Shown: positions 23,774 through 37,919 of the stretch, piece after piece
Position numbering within the stretch: the first letter of the stretch is position 1
Layout of the letters: each line of letters begins with the position of its first letter
NCBI GenBank assembly: GCA_905250075.1
Contig: CAJNOP010000711.1
Location: 30,251 to 94,250, forward strand
Reading direction: 5' to 3'
Length of the DNA: 64,000 bases
Source of the DNA: Rotaria sp. Silwood1
Taxonomy: Eukaryota; Rotifera; Eurotatoria; Philodinida; Philodinidae
The notes under the pieces: generated by a model
What the model was told of the DNA's origin: nothing
Databases searched by the model: none
Seen by the model: only the letters and a program-made list of their open reading frames with translations
Made by a program: the position numbers and the translations under genes

Positions 23774-26700
23774 TGCAACAAGTGAACAAATTGTAAAAAA
23801 ACATTTATCTGTAAGATATAACCCATCACATCTGTCTAACACAGTACATTACGTCTGAAAACTATAGTGTCACCTCGGCATTTTGGAACTCAAAAAAGAA
23901 AAATGCGTTGTTTTTTTTCTGATTGCCTCTTTACTGTTTGTCTTGAAGTTTATGTATCTTTTTTGTTCATTCGCTATTTCTCGATTTTTTAAAGCTTTAA
24001 ACTGAGCTGAACACCAGGGCACGGGTGTAAGTGTGACTGAAGGAAAGACCCACAACCTACACCCACATTTGTAATTTGATTTGTGTTTGATACGAAAAGG
24101 AAAGTTTCACTTTATTGAATTAAGATAGAAAGTGTTTCGTTGATTAATTTAGAATTGAAAGTCAAGGTATGCATATGAAGTTTAATACGACTTTCGTCAA
24201 AGCTATAGGAAAGAGTAAGTTTTGTGGCATTGCGAAAATAATTAACACAATTTCCAATCGTGTATTCATTTTAGATTTTAACATGACCTATGAAATCTGT
24301 ATTATTCTGTTGCTCAAGTGAACAAATAGTTTCGACCATCGAAAAGGTGTTGAAGTATACTGGGTAGAAATTAGGACGCCGTTTCACAGGCTGTGACGAA
24401 CATTTTATTTCACTAAATAATTTAAAGCTAATTGATGACTCATTGAATAAATAATTTTTGAATAATTAATGAGAGGAGTGTTGAAGGAAATAATGAGAAA
24501 AATAAAGCACTCTCCTGTTTTACTGCCCATAGACCATGAGAGACAGTCTAGAATCCCCATCGTCGACCGTGCAGTACACTCTTGACATAGGAGCAAAGAC
24601 TGTATATCAATAACCTCTTATTATAATATATGAACTATTTTCTGATTTCAGTTGTGGACTAATCAGTAACAGGATAGTTTAAAAATGTGCTGGAAAGCAT
24701 ATCGGTTTAAACAATATCCTTGTAATTGCCAAGAGTAGGTACATTTTCTTTCATATTTTAACTGTGCAGGGAATAAACTAGCAGCTTTTCTATTTGTACG
24801 GATTCATTAAGTAGAAATTCACGTGATTACGATATTTTCTCAACTGAAATTGCTATCCACAGAATCATATACAGACCAATTTTTAGTATTATTCTTTGGT
24901 GTAAAATCTACAATATTGATACTCAAAAATTGATAATTCTGATATTGGAAATATAATTAATTGTTCATTATTGATGTGCATCGAAAAATATTCTGCTGTA
25001 ATTTGTTGACAGATGTAAAAATTGAGGGAAAAAGCTTAGCACTTGAAGACATGGATATGATACTTTTGATTTGATATTATCAAAAACAAGTATTGTGATG
25101 TGATGCGTGATAGAGAAAAAATAAAATAAAAAATGAATAGATTTGATTAACTTACTGATATGATTTGATATTTATTAAGTATGATGATGTATCAATTATA
25201 ATCTTGAAAAATTGACTTGGACCTAGATAAAACGTTATTTTTCAAAGGAATAATTGAATTGAAGTGATGACTTTCTAAACGTATATTGATATTGTAAAAA
25301 GCTTTACTCCTTGATGAAATAAAAGACAAAAGTCAGATTTATCAAAGAAACCATAAAGAAATATTCTGTTTTGAGCCTGTAAATATGGATGTATATGCTG
25401 GATTGCTGGCACAGAAAATCCACTCCACAATCATATCGACCTAATCTTACAACATTCGATTATGTTACTCTTATTCGAAATTGTTGAATGCCTTATCAGT
25501 AAGACTTTTTGCACAAGTTATCCATGTTTTATTAGTAGTCAAATGCATGTTACCAAAAAATGATTCATGAAATACATGTCTAAGACAAATAAAACATTAA
25601 AAAAAATATATTATTTAAACTTGAGAATAATTATGTAGACTTTCATTCAATCTTTGTGTGAAAATTTATGAGAATTTGTAATCCTTAAAATATAACGCTA
25701 GTTTATACTAGGTTTCTATCTGTCAACATTATGAAAATTGAAAGGAATATAGCATTTTATAACTGTTCATTATTAATTGAAAGAATTGTAAATGAAAGAA
25801 GAAAAAGATTACTGAAAATAATCAGTTTATATGTATGACTGACGAAGGAAAGGGCACAAGAATAAGTCCTAATTGGCTATATTTCAATTTTTAGGGCTGA
25901 GTCAATTGATCAGATACGAAGGTTTTACAATATGTAATCATGTAAAGTGTATGGAAGTATTTATTTGGCACACGTTCAAATGATTATCAGACGTCGAAGT
26001 TTAATGATGTGTTGTAGCGTGAAGCGACAATGTTCTTATCGTTTTTGTTTTCAACTCCTCGTGTTAATAATAAAATTAAAATAAAACAATCCAACGAGAA
26101 ATATTACGAACAAGTTTCAACAATAACGACTTCAGCTTTACCTTTTTTTCGAATTTAATTTATGCATCCGCGTAAGAATATACTTAGATATTTCTGTAGA
26201 AATGAATCAACAATGTTAATCTGTTGTCTGGATGAATGTGAGCAAAACCTTCAAACTATATTTGTTTTGTATAAACGAACATTCGAAAAAACATGCTACT
26301 GCAGCCAATAATTTCAACTATAAACATCAGCATATTAATCAGCAAAATCGTTTTTTATTTGATTTTTACAAGTCTTTTCATACAAGAGACAAGGCAGCCA
26401 TAGAAATGTAATTTACTCGTGCAAAAGCTGAATCTTCTGACTTTACAGGCTTGAATACAAGTAAAAGTGCTGTTTTTTGGAATGTTAATGATTATGATTA
26501 TTATGACAATTCAACCGGGAGCAAGCAAAAATTTTCCTGTAAGGGTTGAGGATACATTGCTTTCTCTTGCATCACGCAATAGCTAATATATGTTTTACTT
26601 TGTTTGTTGAAATAAATCAAACATGTACTATTATCAGTTTCTTTTCATTGGAAAATTTAAGTTTTGTAATGTATATTTGATCCTGAACAAAATATTTGTA

Positions 26701-27679
26701 AAGAGTCAAGTAGTGATTGAATAGCATTTCAATCAGACTCGATTTAAAGAGTTTGTGTCACACAATCATATCACAATCCGAAAGTACGTTACGAATTTTT
26801 TAGTGAGTATATATCAATTAGAAGTCGCGTTCATGAATCAGTACAGTACATTTAGCAGACATACAAATACTCGAAAATCAGCTGCCATAGTTAGCCTTTG
26901 TTTATATCGTATTTTTGTTTAACGTCCTATAACAGATAATAATCAACAGAAATCCAATCGAACTCGAATTTTGTCTCTACTCATAAAGACACATCAGCAG
27001 ATTAGATTGATTGTGAATGTGTGTAAGAAGGATATCCTGACCGATGCTCAAACTCACACTACAGTCATAGTCAAAGATGTAATCAGATCATACCCATACA
27101 TTTATAATAAATTGGAGCAAAGAAAAAACTGATCATCGAATTTCATAGAGATCAGTTAACTGGATATTCCGTAAAATTGATTCTAGTTCTACTGAAACCT
27201 AAGTAAAGTTACTAATGAAATTTTTTTTTTCTATTCCTATAATCAGTGAACAGTTTTTAATTATTACGGATTCCGATGTCAATAAGTTCGCTATCTTCGC
27301 AATGTATAGGTGCAGGCAATTAGCAGACACTCACTCACTCTCGGCATTCGAAGTAATCTAAATTTCAGCAAAGAACTAATACGAAAAATCTCTAAATAGG
27401 GAAGAAAAACAAAAAGAAAATATAGTAGCAATGCATCTATCTATTAAATGCCAATACGCTTTTATTATAATTTTTATTTTACTCACACAAGTTAAATATA
27501 TCTATTACTTTAACATTAAATAATTCCTCATTTTATTTTTACAATCACATCGCTGATCTGATAGTTACTTTAATACTAAAATCTAAGTTTATTTGATTCA
27601 CGAATAGTTTCTTCGTTTTTATTTTCTGTCTCTTTCTTAAGTTTTTATTGTTATTGGCAGCAAATAACTGTGGCTTGTG
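23774..27679. other. intergenic, no gene seen
   Basis: AT-rich, no convincing frame. A TGTGGG-like imperfect hairpin is at 24022-24068, and a faint one at 27012-27062. Confidence 0.55.
24022..24068. repeat. TGTGGG-like imperfect fold-back
   Basis: CGGGTGTAAGTGTG on the left faces CACAACCTACACCCACA on the right; the arms pair with one gap. Confidence 0.65.
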
Positions 27680-30343
27680 TTAATGAGCGTCACAATAAAC
27701 TGCATTATTATTAGTGGTAGGATTCTGTTTAGCTGTTGCTTGTCGTTTTATACAAACAATACATTTAACGATCATTTTAAATAGGACTTCACCAAATTCA
27801 ATTACACCAAGTATACTTAAACCAAGCCATCTAAAATCATAATTAAATACATTGAAGTAATCAATTGAAAAACAAAAGGACAACTCACATTCCTGTTTGA
27901 CCACCAATAGAACTGAACAGATCAACGATCAATATTTTGGCTTTCTGATTGTAAACAACGACATAATGATTGCTACAGGCAATTGTCACTTTTAAAAGAT
28001 TGTTACTGAGATATGTGTCCGATTTAAGAGCAAAATCATCGGGTAACAGAATACTAGAAGAATTCGATTTCTTATCTAATAGTCTTTTAGTTAACAATGC
28101 TTTCTGTTTCGCTGATGGATATGAAAGAGCACTCAATACAGCATGAAAATCAGTATTTTTGCACTCAGGAGTGCATTGTGGACACCAACTTTTGTAACCT
28201 ACGTCTTGAGTTTTGAATTCTGGCACAGTCGTGAGCACACATTTTTCTTCAAAAGTATCTGGAATGCAAGTATTTGCTGCCTTAAGACTGTTGCTGTCGA
28301 CAGACCAAACATTTCGTTGGAAAAAAGGAAACGGTAAAATACAAGAACAAAATAAATCAGCTATTAAGTTTAAACAAGACTCTTGACATAAACTTTCTGA
28401 ATAAGTAATTTTGCCGATAGAATCCCTATCAAATGCTGTCTCAAAAATGTCGCGTAATTCATCTCCAACTGAAGATGTGCAATTGGTGTAAGGTTCAGGC
28501 AACAAATTTCTTTCGGTTTTTGAAAATAAGATTGTGTGAGAGAGACCTGGTTGAAGTCGAAGTCCACTATCAATAAGCAATGGAAATTCATTATTTTCGT
28601 GTATTGATACAATTAAACCTTCGTCAAAGTACGACACTGGATAATAAGATTCACGTGGAATATAAAATTGCATTGATAAACCTTCTAATCCAATGCTCAA
28701 CGTACTCATGTTTCGAATTGTGAACAAATTCTTCATTTTACCATTCCAGTTAAATGTATAACAATTGCCGAATTGTGACGATAACGAATGAGTAAAGTAT
28801 GAGGAACAGTCAATACCATTGTAAGAACAATTGATTAATATATCTGATAATCGAAACCCAAGATCGATTAATTCATTTCTTTGATTACGATTGAAAAGAT
28901 CGACAATAAGCGGTTCAACTAATGTTTCTAGATCGACCGTAGTCTCATTGATTCCCATACGTTTAGCATAAGCCAATAGTGCTGCATGTGTTCTATCGTT
29001 TCTCAATGGATGAGAACTGCAAATAGTAGTAGCGTAACCAGAGGGGGGCAAGGGGGGGCTCAGCCCCCCCTACGAAAGGTTTTTCCCCCCCTAGAAAAAT
29101 TTCTATCCCCTTTTATTAAAGAAAATTGCGTTTGATTTCTGTAATAATAGAAATCAACATACAGCTTATTCATAACAGCAGGCATCATCAACAATAAGAA
29201 GTCCAGAACTCGAAGGAAAATCCCTTGGAAAATGAATTTCTAATGCACATTTTTCTTGCATTTTTAAGAAGTTTTCGCTTCGCGACTTAGGTCTGTCCCA
29301 TTAGTTTTCATTTTGATCAGTCTTCTCTCCATTTCGAATTAGCATTTGAAATATGATTCTTTTATCTGTGTGACTTAGGCAATGGGAAGCTTTGTATACG
29401 CCTCGCGTTTATCTTCCACTTTTAACACAGCGATTGAAAGCGTAGAGGACTTTAGTGGCTGAACATATATGAGTGCTATAATTTCGTTCTTGTCACTCCA
29501 GAAACGTGAGTTTTTATTTCATTGAACTATACAATATTTTAGTCAAACCGTTTTTATTCCGTTCCAAAAAGGTGCCGCCTTCGGCGGCATGCTCTCTTTG
29601 AATAAATAATAAACCAATGCTTTTTATACCGCTATTATCTCATTAGAAATCTTAGAGTCTAAGAAGAAACAAAATTTCTCACTGCGTGGTATTGTCCAAA
29701 CCATAGTATAGAAAAGAACGGTGAGGAACAGTTTATATGGTATAAAACATTTTACTCTTCTTATATTTTGACGCCAGATATGTCTCTTGGAGGTATGGAT
29801 GCACTAAACAGTAAGTAACGGGTAGGAGCAAAAGAAATTCTCGATATTTTCGATAAATTGTTTCGAAAAAGGGTGTTTGTAACAGGTAAATATGCGTTTT
29901 GTAGCACTTTCAATAGGATTTCGTATGTGCTATTCAATTTTTATACACGTCATACGAACTAAAAAAACTAGACAAAGAATTATGTTGTTTCGTTGTCTAC
30001 AGTTGGGGAGGGGGGCTGAGCCCCCCCCTACGGATTTTTCCTGGTTACGCCCCTAGCAAATAGTCACAGCTGGAAAAATCATATTATATTCAGTTCGAAT
30101 CTCCATATCAATTTGTGTTGGATAAGACAAGTATTGCAGTCCGGACGAAATAACAAAAAATAACATCCAACCAAAAGCAAACATAAAGCTACATATCCAA
30201 AGTATTCGATTTGGTGTACTGTAAGCATCAGCAATACATCGAAGTCCATGTGTTGTTGAACAGGTAAGATACCTGACAAAGATTGAACGGTAACTTTGTT
30301 CGATATATGAATCTTGTTTTGCTCGATTTGCCTCTGTGTTCAT
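27680..30343 (-). pseudogene. DEG/ENaC (ASC) sodium channel gene, interrupted by a transposon
   Basis: Amiloride-sensitive channel family subunit. First exon from the ATG at 30343 to 30056: cytoplasmic N-terminus, then TM1 (RILWICSFMFAFGWMLFFVISS) and the start of the ectodomain ending PAVTIC. Ectodomain exon 29018-27889 holds the Cys-rich region (CQESCLNLIADLFCSC, then WCPQCTPECKN) and ends GGQTG. The last exon, 27830-27680, supplies IWLGLSILGVIEFGE, the family's TM2 with a G-L-S selectivity position. The 27831-27888 intron is GT-AG. The 1,029-bp element at 29027-30055 sits between TGC (C) and AGT (S) codons and its first bases supply a TAG, so this copy would stop after 96 residues. Without the element and one target-site copy, the exons sum to 1,569 nt (522 codons), a normal length. 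Bdelloids carry several genome copies, so an intact allele may exist. Confidence 0.88.
29019..30063. mobile_element. hAT-like non-autonomous DNA element, 1,029 bp, with 8-bp TSD
   Basis: The element is 29027-30055. The 8-bp duplication GCAAATAG flanks it at 29019-29026 and 30056-30063. The termini read TAGTAGCGTAACC on the left and, inverted, TAGGGGCGTAACC on the right (11 of 13 match). Just inside each end is a G/C palindrome (GGGGGCTCAGCCCCC type). A small GCCGCC-TTC-GGCGGC hairpin is at 29574-29588. No transposase frame is present. An 8-bp TSD and TAGGG-type ends fit hAT elements; that is an inference from TSD length and end bases. Confidence 0.9.
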
Positions 30344-31511
30344 TCAGTCAACTGATTTGGCTACGTGTATAATTATACGTTGTAATTGCTTGTTTATTCG
30401 TTTGCAGCAATAAAAAGGATAAAATATGAAGAAAAACACTTGCACAGTACACGTGAAAGCGAGAAAAAAGAGAAAAGAAAAGAAAAGAATACAAATCAAA
30501 ATATAATTATTATTTTTGGTGACCTGACAAAGTCTCCGTTATGGGTCTGTTATTCAGCATGTTACATAAACATTCACGCATAGTGCTTGGAGATATATAA
30601 AATTTGCTATGTATCAGACAAGCCAATTGAACAATGTTTTTATGTGTTTTTCAAGAACTTGTTTTATATTTTACTATTTTCTCATGTTTTCACAAACTGA
30701 ATTTGTAAAAACATTTGTAGTATTCGACAAATCTAAAAGACAAATTGTTAATTCGAAGTAGATTTTTGTGTTAACTCGTGGTTTTTTATATTGGTCTTCT
30801 AGTTCTCAAGCTTAAACGATAAATTATTAAAATTTGAAAGCAGTAATAATAAAGAAACAATTCGTCATGACATTTTATTATAGCTAAATAAGAATATGGT
30901 GGATGTAGATTTCAATTTTGGATTCGACTAATGAAACTATATGCAGTTTAATCGAAGCGAGGGATATTATTATTTGAGAAGAAACACTGAGAAAAAAAAC
31001 TCTGAATAGAAGAACATGAATAAGATTGATTGAAATTTTTGCTCAAGAGTATTGTTGCAACATCTTTATTAAAAAAAAACTATTTTGAAGTTTTATATTA
31101 AACATTCAAAGGACAAGATAAAATAACAATAATTGAAAGAAAACAATAAAGAGTATTTCCCTCATTATTTGTTAATAAAATACAAGGATAAACACCGTAC
31201 TATATTACGACGTGCATGTAAATGCTTGTTGGTTATTTAGATTCGTCTGGATATTAGTACAATTCGTTGTGATGTTACGTATTCATAGCCAATAATCGAA
31301 GTGTGTCCTTCTTAATGATGAATTTTATAGTAAATGAAGCAGATGATTAATGAAGAAAAGATGTATTTAATTTAGTATATTGATAAGTGTTCAAATTTTA
31401 TTAATCGATCTTCAAGTGCAATTTCATTCTTTTTCCAGTGAATATCTCTATGACTATGATAATGATATGTCCCATATTTCATATATATCACTACACTTCT
31501 CTCTAAAAGAC

Positions 31512-31532
31512 AGACGCGTAACCAGGATTTTT
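31512..31532. repeat. solo end related to the hAT-like element
   Basis: GCGTAACCAGGATTTTTAT here matches the right terminus of the element in the channel gene (GGGGCGTAACCAGGAAAAAT read inward). No opposite end is found nearby. Confidence 0.55.
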
Positions 31533-33380
31533 ATACCAAATGGGTAAGGTTTTGATTGATCGGCCAAAATGTTATTGCTCTAACAAAGTACTAATACCAT
31601 AAATAAAAACATGTATAAGTTAATGCTGAGAATTATTTAAATATGTATCTGTGCAACACACATGAGCATTTTTCCTACGAACTAGATCATTTCATATCTT
31701 AGTTTTCTGCATTGTTTCCACATATACATCATTGGATTTTTCCGTTCTCTTCTATGCATCACTATATATGTATATATATCTACACATATATATGTTCGAG
31801 TATTCTCTTGATCTGTACTCTTGTTTCTCATCTCTTTGATCTATCCTTCTCTAACTTTACATGGTTAGTGTTTTCCTAATAGAATCAAACTCATATTCAC
31901 TCAAAATTACAGTTAAAATCAGAGTTACTAGATTTTCTCTACAAAGTCAGGAAAGTTTCTGAAATTTGAATATTTTTTTGATCTTTTTCTGATTTTTTTT
32001 TGCCAAATTCCAAACATTTTTAGATGGTGACTTTACTAAAGAAATTAATTACAATTATAACTCGTTAGTATTATAGATTCGTATTATGCTTTCTTGTTTC
32101 CTCTCTTAATCTTTATTAGTTTCTGAGCGCTGCAGCCACTGACGAATTTCTTAATATATCAGTAAATTTTTGCCTTGTCGAACTTAAGAATGAATGCTAA
32201 TTATTTTTTTGAATGATTACGTAAACATATTTTAGCTTCCAAAAATTTATTGAAGAAATTTTGAACATAGGAAAACTTGAAAAATAATATGGAATTGATG
32301 TTCTATAACTCTTATTATCTTTCGTAAGATTTTTTTTTTTGATCTGCATAATTTATATATATGATTTGTTTGTACATAATTTTCGTAAACAGAGTTTTGG
32401 GTCTCGTAAAAGAATCCGACACTATATGTCTTTTGCTAGTTTTTTTTGAATTAATTAACAATGGAAAGCCATGCAACTTTAAACTAAGGAAATTGGTCAT
32501 AGTCAAATTAAATGAATGCTCTTACTCACAGATCAACCAGTTTAAAACATGTGGTGGTGATAGCGTACACGGACCAAGATGTTTAAGTTTCAAGATATTT
32601 ACAGTTGGTTTTCTGCCTACATTATTACATTTCATTAATCCTTAGTTTTTTTTTCGTCATGATTAGATGAAACATGACTATTTACATAAGAAGAAACAAT
32701 ATCACACATATTAAAAAGCAATTTGGCTGTAATTACAATCTTCTGTTTACTACTTTTATAATTAAAAATATGTTGTTTTAGACTTCGTAGCATTTGCTTT
32801 TTAATATGCGTGATATTGTTTTCTCTCATGTAAATGGTCATGCTTCATCCTACCATGACAAAAAAGAAAACTAAACGTTGATGAAGTTTTGTATTGCGGA
32901 CACATAAAAAACTGCAAATTTCTTGAAACTCGAATATCTCAGTCTGTGTACGCTAATGGCAACTCATATCTTTAATTAGTTGGTTTGATAGTGAGAGCAT
33001 TCATTTGATCCGACTATGATCAATGTCCTTCGCTTATAGTACACCATATTTTACTCTAAGCTATATTATGTTTGTGTTGCCTTTCTTTACTATAAAATAC
33101 TTTTGGAAATAAAGTATGAGTCGATAAACAAAAAAAAGTGAAGAATTGTGTGTATGTATGTCAACATGATAGTCATCGGTTTGCAAAAAATTACTCTTTC
33201 TCATTAGTTTCCGATTTCGAAGAAAAAATTCTGATTTTTAATTTTCCTGTCTGTTAAATCTAGTTAAAATATCAGAAGCGATTCTTTCCTTCTTCTGTTT
33301 TTAACTGTTCACAGAAATAACAAGCAAAATGTGCATATGTGATTCAGACGGAAGACAAAAAATAGAATTGTTATCTTGAG

Positions 33381-33457
33381 GTTGTGGATGTCTGGGTGAA
33401 TGTGAATGTCGGTGTGAGATGTGAATATTCTCTTAATATCCACCCACACCTACACCC
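33381..33457. repeat. TGTGGG-like imperfect fold-back
   Basis: GTTGTGGATGTCTGGGTG and CGGTGTGAGATGTG on the left face ATCCACCCACACCTACACCC on the right. Pairing is imperfect, but the base bias (G-rich then C-rich strand) is the same as at the other loci. Confidence 0.7.
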
Positions 33458-36322
33458 TTTTTTCATAAAGCACTTTTTATCGTATATTGTTCGATACAGT
33501 TGATTGGACCAATTGAGAGTATAACTTTAACTTAGTGAAACAATATGCCTTCTTTGCAAATATAGAAATTAAAGGATAAAACATTGATTTTTATGGGACA
33601 ATGAATATGATAGAGTGTGATCATGAGGACGAGATCGTACTTTGGACAACGATGTATCATATCTAGAAGAATAGTCGAGAGCATTTACAAGTGAATAGAT
33701 TTTGAACTCTTTTTAGGGTTTGTAACATGCAGCATGACTAATTTTCGAAATTAGTTTGAGTCCGGTGATCAATTTTCGTCTTTTCCGAGTATGTCTCAAT
33801 CAAAATAATTTTTCTTAGAATGACGCCCATAAGGTGAATATTCATTTCTAAGAGTATTTCTTTTTAACTGCTTCTTTTCAGTTAGCTACAGAACTACTTT
33901 TACCTTTGAACAGCCAACTATCGGCAAATTTATCAACATGAATTTTCGTCAGTGCTCCATTTAATTTCTGGAAATTTTATGTAAGAGGAAAATAGATCAA
34001 TCATCAATGTATTTATTTGCATATTTGAACATTGCAAAGGGATACACTACCGTTCATGTCCATTTGAAGTCTACTATGCACGCTCTGAATAGTGAAAGAT
34101 AAGCAAGAAGGCAGTTTGCGATCCGTACAGAACGAGAAAATTAGTCCATACAGTAGCTAGCGAATATAGGAAAAAACATAGGTAAGCAATCAACTAATAT
34201 GAATTCTTGCTTAAGATTAAATTTCATTGACTTGCCTATTTTTGCAAGATGATATTAGGGTGATAGGCGACAAAAGATATGAGGGATATAATAATAGAAA
34301 GAAGAGACAGAAGAAAACAGAGTTTTAAAAAATGAGGAGAAGAGACCGAAATAATCTCGTGAGAAAACAGTGAGTACGAGTAAGAATCGATTCTGCAAAG
34401 CAAAAAAGAAGACGATTGAGGTGGAGTGATAATTAACAGAAAGTAGTGAAAGAGAGATTTAGGAGAGCAATGATTCAGGGGTCAGACACACCAAAATTAA
34501 GGATGTAACACAGAGGTACCGATTACAAAAGAGATGATACATGGAGTACTGAAACGAAAGCAAAGAGAGTGAAACCCTTATGGTGACAGTGTAGACGAAG
34601 TGCTAATATCTGGATACGAACAAAAGAACTAACTCATAGAGGAGAAAGAGACACTAACAAAAATAAGTTAAACATTAATTAAAGGAGATCAGAGAGAGAG
34701 CTGCAAACAATACATAGAATATACGATGAAAAGAAGAATAGTCTATGCATCAACAAAAAAAAAAGATAAAAATGAAAAAGAGAGCAGAATATCAATTTAC
34801 TTGATGAAACCTATGTAAGATGGTCAACTGTAACAGAGAACTCAGATTCAAAACAATTATTCATCAATCAACAGCATGTGCAATTATTGTTACCCTATGC
34901 AAGATTACTATGATATGGCAAGGCACAAAGTTACAATAACATTTGATCCTGTACAGTAGTGTCAAATATTTCTCTCCAATAGTACGTGCTTGATGTTCTC
35001 ATAACAAAAAATGATGTATATCCATCAGGATATGGGAGGGTGTCATTGTATAGCATACATAAAAAACCCGCACCGTCATCCAGTCACCCAAAAATGCAAC
35101 AACAAAGAAAGAAATGAATTTTTCTAATAATGAAAGATGTAATTGGCATGATGATAAGTCCTGCTGCTAATCGTATCTATAAATTACTTGAAGTCAATGA
35201 TTCATCAAATAAAATCTGCATTTTTTATGAGAAAAGACAAGAAACTTCATACTACGAAAACGTTGTCCCATCCCATTCGAAGCTCTAGACACTATTCTTT
35301 ATTTTTTACAAACTGTACTTTGTTGGTATTATTTATTAAATGAAATTGTCTAAGATATGATGCTCATCTGGAGTAATTCGCTTGTTAGTTAAGAAATTAT
35401 TTGATATTTTTATTATTATTATTTATTATTATTCTTTTCTTCTTGGATATAAAAAAAGAACGATGTTGGCGAGCACGATTATACTATACGAAATAAGCAC
35501 ACAGCTATAAAGAGTTACAAACCGAGAATAACTATGACAACTTACCTGAAGCTGAATTTTTCTGGTAACGTCGAAAAAGATCTTAGAAGGAAATATAAAG
35601 AGAATATAGGAAGATGTGAGGGACAACAAGAAACATCATTGATCAAGTAATCATGATGGAATTTAGACGAACATTACTTCGTGTAGGTGCAGCAATCTCC
35701 TTGTCTGTGTTACAAAACTGTCAGCGAACGCATAGAATGAGTCTCACTTGTATACTGATTATTGAATGAGTCTCAATCGGAAGAGTACCGATTCAAAAAT
35801 ATAATTAGGTCTCTGCTGCTTACAATAATATTTGTTCATATCAGTCATATTCATCTAAGGAAAATATGTCATTTGTTGTTTCAGAAAATTTGAATAGCGA
35901 TAAATCTAAAATGCATCAAATAATTAGCAAACAAAGATCTCATGAAGCAAATTTCTCAAGAACTCGAGTGAACTATGAGACAAGAATTTACGAGCATAGA
36001 GACCGTGAGAATTAGTATAGCATTCTTATGAATTCCAGTCTTACTACATCACATAAAATATCTACCCTAATTGCTTCACATTTATTAATCTTCTTGTTAC
36101 CTTCATTATGCGGAGTTCATAGTCAACATGAGAATATGAAATTCATTTTCATAAGTTTCAGCGCAATACTAAAAATGTTTCGAACAAGACAATGAAGCAT
36201 CACTTTAAATACAAGTAACTCTCGTCTGTGTGACTCGCTTGACCCTCGGCTGTATATTCAATCGTTTGATATTTTATAGTACTTTAAAGTCTTCAACATA
36301 GCTACTATCAAATCTTCCAGAA

Positions 36323-36441
36323 GCGTGGGTGGATGCGTGTATACTGGTATTAGCGTCAATCTCGTTGTGCACAATAGTATATAGATACGGGTGACCACTT
36401 TTGTCAGGAACACATGCAATCAGACTGACACCCTCACACTG
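36323..36441. repeat. TGTGGG-like divergent fold-back
   Basis: GCGTGGGTGGATGCGTGT at 36323-36340 and GACACCCTCACACTG at 36427-36441 are the two arms, with a spacer of nearly 90 bases. Confidence 0.5.
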
Positions 36442-36970
36442 ATATCAACAAAAACCTAGAGAACTAAACTATGGCGACACGGCCCACATGTACCCGAACA
36501 AAAAGAGCTTATATTCAGTCTGCTGAGAGGCAATGTAACAATACACTTCCGCGACAGCTTTGTAAAATCGTGCTATACTCTTTAAAATTTCTACTATAAA
36601 TCCATTCACTTACTAACTTGTGAACTAACGATATTGTTTACTAGCCAGGTAACTTGAAAATATCATTATACACGCAGATGCTTGAATTAATACAAAGAAA
36701 AGCATTTACAAAAAAGAAACGCTCTTGTATTTCATTCATGTCAACTGCCAATACAGCAAATATAAATTCTTTCAGTAATGTGTTTTGTGTGATGAATTAT
36801 TCAGCCATTGTGTCTAAACACAAAAAAAAATTTCTCATCTTTGACTTTACATAGTTTTTTCAGCTTTTTGCATCTGATATTGCTTAATCAGACCCATTGA
36901 ACCTCCATTATTGATTCTTATCAATGAATCCTAACACATTGAATCGGCTCTTCTAGAGATAAGTCAGTGT

Positions 36971-37027
36971 AGCAGCGAGTCGCTCGTCGGCGCTCCTCCG
37001 GAGCGCCAATCGCGACTAGATGCTGCT
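36971..37027. repeat. nested GC-rich hairpin
   Basis: The core GGCGCTCC (36989-36996), loop TCC, GGAGCGCC (37000-37007) is perfect. It is enclosed by AGTCGC/GCGACT (36978-36983 and 37012-37017) and AGCAGC/GCTGCT (36971-36976 and 37022-37027). A 57-base GC island in AT-rich DNA. It resembles MITE-internal hairpins in the window; it is not a tRNA. Confidence 0.85.
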
Positions 37028-37436
37028 TAGTCTAATCAGATCTCTTCATGACATTATCCCTCTGTATTTAAATTATAGGTAGCCTAGGATTCACTTATCT
37101 TAAAAATTCGTCAGATCTGAAGCATTAGAACTATCAACAGAAATTATTGAACAGAACTTGTCAAATGAGTTATTCCTAATTTCCTCAATTTGATTGTATA
37201 TCTGAGAAACAAGCCTCATCCATGGAAACCCAGTTATAAAACAGCTGATGAAAGGATAACTTATCACATACGTCGGATTAACTGAACTTTCAGCCTGAAA
37301 AATCGAATTGATGCAAAGCACAATATTAGAATCACGAACATCGAACACTTAGTCGACGGTTTTTTATGATGTTTCACCTTTCACTATGACAAAACAGACA
37401 AAAATTTCTTTTATTTCATATAATCCTTCCTACTCT

Positions 37437-37780
37437 CGAACAAATACTACTATTTTCTCAAAAAAAAACTTTCCCCTGAACCCGTAAAAATCAAATCAGA
37501 ATTTTGAAAAACTGACCCCAGATTCGAATTCCCCGACCTCCATTTGCTTCCGTGAATCTTTATAAAATATCGTTATTACCTCAAAAAACCCTTCCCTTCA
37601 CCCAAAAAACTCAATTCAAAATTTCCAGAAACTAACCTCAGATTCGAATTCCCCACCCTCGATTACCCTTCGGTTAAGCTTTATCCAAAACATTAATAAA
37701 TAGCGAGTACTTAATAATTAATTAAAACTAACCTCAGATTTGAACTCCCCACCCTCGATTAACCTGTGGTCACGTTTTAT
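37437..37780. repeat. three-copy repeat with CAGATTCGAATTCCCC core
   Basis: The core occurs at about 37519, 37639 and (as CAGATTTGAACTCCCC) 37735, so periods are about 120 and 96 bp. Copies share flanks ending in CCTCGATT and a following TTTAT..AAA. The array sits just downstream of the sirtuin stop. A related unit is at 62530-62680 and a weaker one at 11531. Confidence 0.8.
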
Positions 37781-37919
37781 GCACAAGCAGATGTTTTTTT
37801 GACCCGGATGTTCTTTTGACTGTGACACAAACAAACACACAAACCATTTTTTTTCATATGACCCTCCCTACAGTCGAGGGAATTACAAAACTATTCGTTA
37901 GATTTGCTACTTGAACACT

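Larger units (their letters stand above)
30344..37919. other. 7.5-kb intergenic region
   Basis: No gene is convincing. Contents: a transposon-end fragment at 31512-31530, TGTGGG-like motifs at 33381-33457 and 36323-36441, a nested GC hairpin at 36971-37027, and an approximately 120-bp repeat at 37437-37780. An 82-codon frame at 37100-37348 (-) has protein-like composition but no motif that I recognise. Confidence 0.55.
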
